Part shown: positions 56,442-64,000 of the stretch, piece by piece
Numbering within the stretch: position 1 is the stretch's first letter
Layout of the letters: each line of letters opens with the position of its first letter
NCBI GenBank assembly: GCA_030068075.1
Contig: CM057823.1
Span: forward strand, 12,062,485-12,126,484
From: Paguma larvata
Lineage: Eukaryota > Chordata > Mammalia > Carnivora > Viverridae
Length of the DNA stretch: 64,000 nt
Reading direction: 5' to 3'
Translations under genes and position numbers: made by a program
Notes under the pieces: generated by a model
Told to the model about the DNA's origin: nothing
The model's input: only the letters and a program-made list of their open reading frames with translations
Databases searched by the model: none

Positions 56442-56746
56442 CTTCCCTGACTCACACTGTCTCTCTCCCAAAAATAAATAAACATTTTAAAAAAATTAAA
56501 AAAAGAAGAGACACTAGAGAGCTCTCTTGCTCTCTTTCCATACTTACCAAAGACAGGCCTTATGAGGACACAGTGAGGAGGCGGCTATCTACAAGCTGGG
56601 AAAAGTTCTCACCAAAAACAGAATCAGCTGGAATCTTGATCTTGGACTTCTAGCCTCCAGAACTGTGAAAAAATAAATGTCTGCTGTTCAAGCCACCCAG
56701 TTTGTGGTATTCTGTTAAGGTATCCTGAACAGATTAATACATAGTT
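56103..56746 (+). mobile_element. MLT1-type MaLR LTR with 5-bp TSD
   Basis: LTR at 56108-56741, from TGCTATGGACTGAATG to CAGATTAATACA, with GTGACTGTATTTAGAGATAG and CTTGATCTTGGACTTCTAGCC in order. TAGTT lies on both sides (56103-56107 and 56742-56746). It is inserted in HAL1 and was itself hit by a SINE. Confidence 0.93.
56264..56519 (+). mobile_element. SINEC inside the MLT1 LTR, with 17-bp TSD
   Basis: Perfect TSD AAGAAGAGACACTAGAG (56264-56280 and 56503-56519). Element at 56281-56502, GGGTGCCTGGGTGGCTCAGC head and a long (CT)n run at about 56404-56438. Confidence 0.96.
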
Positions 56747-57029
56747 GAAACCACTGAAGTATAAGAGTAGAATGAAAACATGTTCAAACATTCGGAATCT
56801 CAAAACATTAACATGACATGAATACTTTTTCTAGAAGTATCTAGAGAACGTGCTTGACCAAGTATGGAAGTAAACAAAGAAAGAGGAAGGCATGTAATTA
56901 AAAAAAGGAAAAGAGGCAAAAAGAATTTCCAAGACGATAGTAAAAGGAAAACCAATATTCTAAAATCCTCTTGGAGACAATCTACCCAGATGGTGACAGA
57001 TCTCAGGGCTATAGAAAGTCACCAAGTGG

Positions 57030-57290
57030 GGTGGGGGAGGAGAAGGAGAGAGAGAAGGTGGGGATAGCTAGAGGGAGAGGGAAGGAGGAACAGAGGGAGG
57101 GAAGAAGGGAAAGAGAGAGGAAGGAAGGAAGGAAGGAAGGAAGGAAGGAAGGAAGGAAGGAAGGAAGGAAGGAAGGAAGGGAGGGAGGGAGGGAGGGAGG
57201 AAAGAAGGGAAAAAGAGATAGGAAGGAAGGAAGGAAGGAAGGAAGGAAGGAAGGAAGGAAGGAAGGAAGGGAGGGAGGGAGGGAAAAGGC
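57030..57290. repeat. (GGAA)n purine microsatellite
   Basis: Two blocks of perfect GGAA repeats (57119-57180 and about 57221-57270) separated by GGGA repeats. The plus strand is almost pure purine for about 260 bases. GGAA is the ETS-factor core. The flanking HAL1 is A/G-rich, which probably seeded it. Confidence 0.95.
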
Positions 57291-57462
57291 AAAAAGAAAA
57301 GAAAAATTGACCTGTGTGTTAGAGTGTATTGTGATGAAATTTATAGTTCTGATAGATGCAGTTTGGGACTAAACTAAATAGATGGATAAAAAAGCTAGAA
57401 ATTTAAAAATAAATGCTGTATGTAATACACGAAAACCCAAAGCTTTATAAAAAAGTAAATGA

Positions 57463-57600
57463 GGGGCACCTGGGTGGCTCAGTCAGTTGAGTATTGGACT
57501 CTTGATTTCACTTCAGGTCATTATCTCATGGTTCATGGGATTGAGCCCCAAGTCAGGCTCTATGCAGCGCAGAGGGAGCTGCTAGTACATATATTCTCTC

Positions 57601-57637
<37 letters not shown>

Positions 57638-57658
57638 AATAAAGAAACATTTTTTAAA
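57463..57658 (+). mobile_element. SINEC
   Basis: GGGGCACCTGGGTGGCTCAG head, a (CT)n run at about 57604-57634, CAAAAATAAAGAAAC tail. AAGTAAATGA and AAGGAAATGA form a TSD with one mismatch. Confidence 0.94.
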
Positions 57659-57959
57659 GGAAATGAAATTGTAGTACACTACATGCTCATCTGTGGATAT
57701 GTACATAGTCATAATAAAATAAACTTTAATACTGATCTATCATTTGTGATAACATTAGTAGGACAGGGTATTATATGTGTGGGGGAGTATAAAAGTACTA
57801 AGTTCTTATCTAATAAGTAGAAATTAGGGAGGGGGGTAACGAATAGTGATATAAATATGGTATTTGGAAATAGGATGGTAAATAACAAAAGGAATAGTAA
57901 AAGAGTCAAAAATAGAAGTTAGGGTGAGAAGCAATAGAACCTTGTCAAATATTCTACCT

Positions 57960-58901
57960 TATATACTGTTTTGTTATTCTTTAATAATTATTATAATAGA
58001 ACACCAAAGAAAGAGTACCTTCCTTAAAAATTATTAAACAACCATTTTTAATGGTAGAACTCAATCCTTAAAATTAGTCTAACAGTTTCAACAAGAAAAG
58101 TATATAGTCTATGACCTTTCTTAAAGAGTAACTCTTTGATTCATGAAGATTCCCTTAAATAAGCAATCAAGTCAGCTTTTATAATTTTTATTTTGTTTCA
58201 GACGTTAAAGCATCAGTACGAACACCTGTGTTTTTTTTTTTAAATGGAAAGGAAAATAAATACTCCTCTGGTGAATTGTGGCACTTTAACGCCATAGACC
58301 AGAGGTGGCTATAATATATGTCTGACTCTGCTAACTAATTGCTATCTAAGGGTTATCATTCAAGATCAACTATTCAAAATCAAAATCTGAGGTTTTGGTA
58401 GATGTCATCTAATCCTTCACTGCCTAAATATCCCACATTATAAGTCTCTTTGGTTACTGAGGGGTATATGATACAACCACTCTAAATTGAAGGATTCACC
58501 AAAAACTAAATTACCTAAATTTAGATGTCTTTTTTTCTTCTGTTTATATTGGAAAGCCTAAAGATATCATGACCATGCTGTCTTGTATAACAAGAATTCA
58601 TTATCCCATTTGTTTTGGTGTTGGAAAACCTCCTACGTTTTTATATTATGAAAATAAAATAGAATAAGTAAAATAAAATCTGTGCCTCATTCGCAAAAAA
58701 AAAAAAAAAACTTGGAGTTTTCTAACCATGACATTTGGCTACACCCAACTCGACTGTCTACTACAGAGTATCATCCATCCAGGATTTCTGAAGGTGTATA
58801 ATCCCACAATTCTGCCATCCAATGGTGATCAAAAAGCATAGTTTCAAAGCATGGTTTTATGGGTAATAGCTTGATGATAAATAGACTGTTCCTTCCTTTG
58901 T
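57960..58901 (+). other. Unique interval with a possible retrocopy tail
   Basis: At 58661-58698 the sequence AAATAAAATCTGTGCCTC is followed after about 15 bases by an A16 run. An AATAAA signal at this distance from a genomic poly-A could be the end of a retroposed transcript. No coding remnant is seen upstream, and no clear TSD. The rest is unrecognised. Confidence 0.3.
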
Positions 58902-59108
58902 TTTTAATTTTTTTAAGTTTATTTATGTAGAAAGAGACAGAGACAGCATTGGAGGTGAGTGTAGAGAGAGAGCAAAGAGAAAGAATCCTAAGCAGGTTCT
59001 ATGCTGTCAGCACAGAGCCAAATGCGGGGCTTAAACTCACAAAACCACAAAATCATGACCTGAGCTGAGAGTTGGACACTTAATCGACTGAGCCACCCAG
59101 GCGTCCCC
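58902..59108 (-). mobile_element. SINEC, antisense, older type
   Basis: AAGTTTATTTATGTAGAAAGAGAC tail complement, AATCCTAAGCAGGTTC, GAGCCACCCAGGCGTCCC head. TTCCTTCCT on both sides looks like a TSD. Confidence 0.92.
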
Positions 59109-59289
59109 GAATATTCCTTCCTGACAATCAAAGAACTTAATACCATTTTGAGTCCTCATAGATGGCTTATACTGAATTGCTTGTGACAATGTGACAGCTA
59201 GCTTGCTTTGAAAGATATAATAAGCAGCCCTACCAAATCCTTTATAATCCCCCACTTAACACATCTTGTTCAGCACATATTTGTTATAA

Positions 59290-59749
59290 ACCACTTTGTG
59301 ATGGTGAACCTGATGGGTCAAGTCGACTGGCCTAAGTGCCCAGGTAGCTGATAAAATACTTTTTCTGGATATTCAAGTGTTTATGGAAGAGACTAGCATT
59401 TCAGTCAATAGACTGAGTAAAGAGATCTGTTCTCACCAATATGGGTAGGCATCATCCAATCACTGGAAACACAAATGGAACAAAAAGATGAAGGAGGGGA
59501 GAATTCCTTCTTCTCTTGTTGAACTGGGACCTCCATTTCTTCTGCCCCCTGACGTCAGAGCTCCTGGTTCTCAGGCCTTCAGACTCCAGGCCTTCAACAC
59601 CATCAGCAACTCCAGTCCTCAAGCCTTTGGACTCAGACTTAATTATACACCAGCTTTCCTTGTTCTCCATTGCAGATGGCAGATTGTGGAACTCCTTGGT
59701 CTCCATAACTATGTGAACCAATTCCTATAATAAATGAATGAATGAATGA

Positions 59750-59800
<51 letters not shown>

Positions 59801-59851
59801 TGTGGTTCTGTTTCTACTGGTTCTGTTTCTCTGGAGAACCCTGATTGTGTA
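59290..59851 (+). mobile_element. MLT2-type ERVL LTR
   Basis: GTCAAGTCGACTGGCCTAAG, GAAGAGACTAGCATTTCAG, TGGGTAGGCATCATCCAATC, CCTTCAGACTCCAGGCC, CCAATTCCTATAATAAATG and GGTTCTGTTTCTCTGGAGAAC follow the MLT2 order. A microsatellite has grown at its AATAAA signal. The LTR is in the plus direction; no internal part is next to it. Confidence 0.85.
59729..59798. repeat. (AATG)n(TG)n microsatellite
   Basis: AATAAATGAATGAATGAATG runs into about 24 TG repeats, starting at the AATAAA signal of the LTR. It is probably length-variable. Confidence 0.95.
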
Positions 59852-59855
59852 TACA

Positions 59856-60075
59856 CCTGATTCCGAAATACCTTTCTAAATGAATATAAACGAAGGTAGT
59901 ATAGAGTTTATATACTTACCCAATGTTCTGCATGCTATTCTTAGGCATTCTTGATGACTCAGAGTCACCTGTTACATTAAATAGTCCTTCTGACTCCGAC
60001 TTTGCTGTCAGCTGTCACTAGCAGTTCCTCTTCTGTTAAAATGTCTCTTCTAATTTGCCACAAATCTTTCTTTTC
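59856..60075. other. Unique interval, no gene seen
   Basis: Short unique stretch with no recognised feature. Confidence 0.4.
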
Positions 60076-60294
60076 TTTTTAAATGTTTATTTTTTTTTGA
60101 GAGAGAGAGAGAGAGTGAGAGAGACAGACAGACAGACAGTGGGAGAGGGGCAGAGAGATAGGGAGACAGAGGATCTGAAGCAGGCTTTGCGCTGACAGCA
60201 GAAAGCCCAACTGTGGGGCTCAAACTCATGAGCCCTGAGATCGTGACCTGAGCTAAATTTAGTCGCTTAACTGACTGACCCGCCCCGGCTCCCC
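60076..60294 (-). mobile_element. SINEC, antisense
   Basis: AAATGTTTATTTTTTTTTGAG, (GA)n and (CAGA)n runs, GACCCGCCCCGGCTCCCC as a mutated head. CACAAA lies close to both ends as part of a possible TSD. Confidence 0.9.
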
Positions 60295-60299
60295 ACCAC

Positions 60300-60845
60300 A
60301 AAAGTTTCTTTTACGGAATCACTACAAGCTGATTCTACATCATTAGGCACTCCAATAGGCTTCTCTGAGGAAATGTTCGTTCCCAGTGGATGGTGGTTCT
60401 TAAAGACATTTGACTACATCTTAGAGCCTAGCCTCTTCACTGTCAAACCACAGCCCTGATTCCACAGCTTTCAAGCCAAGATGTTATCCTTTGAAGCTAC
60501 TTCTAAGTAACTCCTTCTAATCCCTGTTCACTAGAAATTTGCCCCCTACTCTTTTTCTTCAACTGTTAGGTGTTTCCATACTCTTAGAGTTCTTTTTTTC
60601 AGCACCAGTTTATCTCCCTTCAGTGAAGGATTGGTCTCCCTTTTCAAAAGAGCTACCTTGTTGACTACACAGACTGAAGGCCAAGTCCTAATGCCTTCCT
60701 TTTGGAGTCTAATGCTAGCTGGCCTGCTACTGGGTTGCTTGTGTAAGACATTATGTTCCCCTCCATTCAGTGTGCAACTAGGTCCACTAGGTCTGCTTCC
60801 TTTTTTTACCAAAATAGGGATGCCAAATCCAAACATCACCAAGAG
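60300..60845. other. Unrecognised interval, maybe the 3' end of the retrovirus
   Basis: A lysine-rich 98-codon antisense frame at 60546-60842 (ending LKKRTLRVWKHLTVEEKE) has no family I recognise. It may hold the 3' LTR of the provirus described next, but I cannot see its boundaries. Confidence 0.3.
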
Positions 60846-61634
60846 GGAACATTAAACAAGATTATTGGCAATAGGCCAGGCTCATTATAAGAAGCCTCCT
60901 GTTTTCTGATGAGTAGTTTCTGGAAAATAAACCCAAGTATAGCTTAGGGTCACCAGACACACTCTGAAGCCCAGAACGGGACCCTGAACTCCAAGATGGC
61001 ACTAAGATTTATTCCCCTTGGTGATGCAGGGTCCCAGTTATCAGAAATAAGGATTTCAGGATCTAGGAAAATTAAAAGTACAATAGGGACCTTCTAGGGA
61101 CACTCTGACCCCACTGTCTACTTCCCTAGGATTCATGATAATGTAAAACCGAGGCCAGTCTACCAGAACCCCAACTCAGCCACCACAGCCATCCTCCCCC
61201 ATTTCCAGCAGTGTCTATGCACAGCCATGCATTTCTAATTAAGCCAGATTTTCTGCTACCCAGACCATAGGGAACAAAATCAGGAACCCACTTCTACTAA
61301 TATCATAGCACAGTGACATGACAGAAAGTGAAAAGAAATTTCAAGGCCACTTAGTGAAACTAAACTGGAGTCATACCTACTCCTGGTAACCTCCTTCTGT
61401 CACCACCAATATCTTTATTACTCAAACTATCCATTTGCCTTCACAGTCAACTGTGTTGCAAGATCTTCTTGATCTTTTTGTTGTTACATCATGGTGATCA
61501 TCTGTGAGAGAGAAGGTGCATAAAAACATTTATGAATCTGGATAGAATTCAGATAGTGAAACAGCCTCATGACCAAAACAAGAACAATTAATAATAGTCC
61601 CTATAAGCTGCTTCAAAACCAGGAACCTCATTTC

Positions 61635-61898
61635 TCAACCCAAGCCAAGAAAACAATTCCCATAGGACATAGAAAGCCAAATAACTTTCTCCTCAAAGTA
61701 ATATATACCATGTTCCACATTGCCTGTTTCCCAAGTACAAGAAGTATTAGAAATGGCACAGACACCACCATGACTAGTCAACAAGAAATCTAGAGCAATG
61801 CAATCACTCATCATGACACATGCCATTGTGTTGAGACTGATCTGTATTCTATCTAGGGCAGAGACAGTGTCCTTAAGGACTTCTGCCAGAGTTACCAA
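61635..61898 (-). pseudogene. env: Retroviral envelope transmembrane-subunit relic (env)
   Basis: An 87-codon open piece of the transmembrane subunit. It contains an A-L-D-F-L-L stretch and the C-X6-C loop, positions 47-54 of the frame, in the usual order. In retroviruses this loop lies behind the immunosuppressive-type helix of the TM ectodomain. The frame is closed by stops on both sides and the motif lacks its third Cys, so it is a relic. Confidence 0.75.
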
Positions 61899-63429
61899 CA
61901 GGTTTTTTTCAGTCTTTGTGTGATTCCCACCAATGGGAACGCTGCTCTGATTATTTATATAAACAATGAGTCAGTAATTCCCTAAGGTAGTATGCCTGAA
62001 TAATCAAGAGTGGCCTCATTTTGAAGCTTAAGTCTGAGTCCAAACTTGGTGACTTCTAGAATTTAGATCTCTGTGTACAGACAAGTCTCAGAATACTATT
62101 CCTAAAGTGTACGAGGCACTAGTCTAAAGGCAAACAAGACCAGGTGTCCTGGCCACAAAAGAAGTAGTATCCAGTAGAAGCACATGGATATACAGAGGAA
62201 AAAATGAGTCATTCATGATATGAGCTTAGAACCAAGACCTTCCATTAGTTGGATTACACACTTGGATCTCTATTGGTCTCTTCTAGGTGGTAAGTATTTG
62301 GCCCATTGCCTTGTAAAGTCTGTTGGATTCAAATTTAGAATTACCTAGGGTCTGACTAATAGATTATAATTATAGTTTCTTTATCTGATACATATGAATA
62401 TTAGCAAAGTCATATATTAAGGTTAGTTGTCCATGAAGATACAAGTGGAAATGCAATCAGCTATAAATCACTATGGTCTCATTTGATGAACCCAGAATTG
62501 TCCATAGGTTTCTATCACAGGGTTTGGTGAAGGATAGCATGTCCAGGAGTCAGTAAGATTGAGGGCAGGAGTTACTGTTTGGATAATCTAAGAATGGTGT
62601 TGGTATGAGTATATCCTGAACTAACAATTACAATAAAGTGGGAAGAAAAGAAAAAAAGGGGTCATTATGATTGGAAAAGAACAAGGATCTATATAAAATG
62701 AGAAGAATTACTATAAGCAAGCAGATAAACAAAACAGGAATTACATAGAAGTCTTAGTCCAACATCTTGGGCAGAATCTTCCCAATATCAGTTGTCATCT
62801 GCTTGTTCTGAAGGTCTTGAGTTAGCTCTCTGCCTCTGAAGATCAACTGTTTCTAGAATCCTCAGTTTGACTTACCCTATTGGAGTAGCCTTCCAATTGT
62901 GTGGAATTCTAAATTTGTTTTAGTTGTGAAACACGGACCCAAGGATTAACTCCCTGGAGTTTCATTGCTGTCTTCATTGTTAATGTTGATAGGGTCCCTT
63001 CTAGCAAGTTCCAAAAGCAGTTTTTCTCTGAGATCTTTTCCAATAGTTGAAATCTCCTGGTTAAAATCATGAAAAGATTATTTAGGAAAATGTTGTGGGA
63101 AAGATGGCCTTAACCCATTGGTGACAGAACCTGGCATAGTACATGAATCCTTCGCAATATTTTGTCATGTCCACATGCAGCAGGGCAGAGACTAATGATG
63201 GAGGTGAAATCCTAATGCACAGACTCTCTAGTTACTAATTCATAGGGGGATAACAAATGTGTCCCTGAGAGAATAGACTGTGTGGCCACGAGGACTGGTG
63301 GGAATACTTTTGGCCAAAGGAGTTAAAGAGTTTCTGAAAGTTCGACTGATCTTAAGGATGCCATTGGTTCTTTCAGTCTTTCCAGATTAAGACTGTAAGT
63401 GGTAAGTGGTAAGTTTAGTTTTTTTGAAG

Positions 63430-63632
63430 TGTCTTTATTTATTTTAAGAGAGAGAGTGCTAACGCACAAGCAGGGGAGGGGCAGAGAGAAAGGTAGAGAG
63501 AGAGAGAATTCCAAGCAGTCCCTGCACTGTCAGCACAGAGCCCAATGTGGGGCTTGAACTCACTAACCATGAGATCATGACCTGAGCTAAAATCAAGTCA
63601 GAACTACAAATGACTGAGCCACCCAGGTGCCA
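63430..63632 (-). mobile_element. SINEC inside the integrase relic, antisense
   Basis: TGTCTTTATTTATTTTAAGAGA tail complement, AATTCCAAGCAGTCCC and GAGCCACCCAGGTGCCAC head. Integrase coding sequence continues on both sides. Confidence 0.92.
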
Positions 63633-63910
63633 CAGGAGAGTGTAGTTTTTGAGCAAGGGTTAATGCCTTACAGAGTTCTTTTATGATGGTTTCCATAAAG
63701 TGTGTGCCTCAATCACTTGATATGAAAGTAGGAATGTCTCAGGTTGGAAGCTCAAAACTCAGGAATTTTTAACAATTGTAAGGGCTATAACTTTTTGGCA
63801 AGATTATGATTCAACCCTTTCTGAAAAGAGACATACAATAATTAAAACATATTCAAATCCCATGGAGAAGAGAAGTTGGATAAAATCCATCTGAAAGTGT
63901 TCAAAGGCAT

Positions 63911-64000
63911 CTTTTTTTAAAACTTTTTTTAAATGTTTATTTATTTTTGAGAGACAGAGACACAGCATGAGCAGAGGAAGGGCAGAGAAAGAGGCAGACA
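63911..64000 (-). mobile_element. SINEC, antisense, cut by the window end
   Basis: AAATGTTTATTTATTTTTGAGAGA and GAGCAGAGGAAGGGCAGAG are the tail half of an antisense SINE; the head lies outside. Confidence 0.93.

Larger units (their letters stand above)
55670..57955 (+). mobile_element. HAL1-like remnant, interrupted
   Basis: Pieces at 55670-56107 (GTGAAATTTCAGAAGGC, GAAGATCTTAAAAGCTTCC, CTGGAAGCTAGAAGATCATGG), 56747-57100 and 57300-57955 (GAAATTTATAGTTCTGATAG) read as the ORF1 and downstream part of a HAL1/L1M element. It is interrupted by an MLT1 LTR, a purine microsatellite and a SINE. No coding capacity. Confidence 0.7.
60850..63900 (-). pseudogene. Class I endogenous retrovirus remnant: integrase to envelope
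   Basis: Reading from high to low coordinates: integrase with I-S-S-D-stop-G-T-H-F at about 63700-63725 (a stop at 63709-63711 right after the catalytic Asp), then its C-terminal part (RTFRNSLTPLAKSI near 63300-63350, and further relics to about 62950), then envelope. The envelope transmembrane part is in the frame at 61635-61898, with GGVCAISNTSC at about 61739-61769, the C-X6-C of gamma-type envelopes; the Cys that usually follows is lost (a Thr stands there). Many stops make it non-coding. Pol and gag would lie to the right, beyond the window. A SINE interrupts it at 63430-63632. Confidence 0.75.

Noticed and set aside
56971..57372. 133-codon sense and 74-codon antisense frames with repeated KEGR or FLPS units
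   Set aside because: They are translations of the GGAA microsatellite, not a gene.
249..64000. Regularly recurring 200-bp repeats as a CRISPR array
   Set aside because: Dispersed SINEs in both directions with TSDs in a mammalian genome; no direct-repeat and spacer structure.

Overview
This is a carnivore, most likely felid, nuclear genomic window. The main evidence is about 29 copies of a tRNA-Lys-derived carnivore SINE (SINEC). Several have the cat-type body: a GCCTGGGTGGCTCAGTCGG head, a GAGCCTGGAGCCTGCTTC middle, then (CT)n and an AATAAATAAA tail. L1 tails ending in CAATTTGACAATAAATTTTT also fit Carnivora. The DNA is AT-rich, introns cannot be excluded, and no intact protein-coding gene was recognised. 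Most of the short reading frames are antisense SINE, L1 remnants or chance.

Layout. 0-8.6 kb: SINEs, four or five MIR remnants, a MER3-like hAT relic and unique sequence. 8.7-11.4 kb: an old antisense L1, then an ERVL protease/reverse transcriptase remnant. 11.4-18.0 kb: a full-length but dead L1 (5'UTR, ORF1, ORF2, 3'UTR) with a 20-bp target-site duplication (TSD), whose right copy was later split by a SINE. 19.7-24.3 kb: three more L1 fragments plus one antisense. 24.3-29.2 kb: mostly unique sequence with an unrecognised 134-codon reading frame. 29.8-31.3 kb: a nested stack (old repeat, MLT1 LTR inside it, SINEs inside both). 33-38 kb: L1M/HAL1 fragments with a young antisense L1 inserted. 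38-45 kb: the least repetitive and most GC-rich part, including a possible TATA promoter and first exon on the minus strand near 43.8 kb, below a C-rich tract. 45.2-46.0 and 48.5-49.1 kb: two class I retroviral LTRs. 51.9-54.9 kb: an ERVL LTR, primer-binding site and gag-protease remnant. 55.7-58.0 kb: HAL1 interrupted by an MLT1 LTR, itself interrupted by a SINE. 59.3 kb: an MLT2-type LTR with a microsatellite. 60.8-64 kb: a decayed class I retrovirus on the minus strand (integrase to envelope), running off the window.

Nothing here works together as a pathway. The content is a layered record of retrotransposition. The most useful leads are the 43.8-kb promoter/exon candidate, the long antisense reading frame in the L1 5'UTR, the well-preserved solo LTR at 45.2 kb, the two SINEs that hit the same site in two different MLT1 LTRs, and a 38-bp duplicated ERVL segment. 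Family names are from memory of consensus sequences and were not checked by a search.
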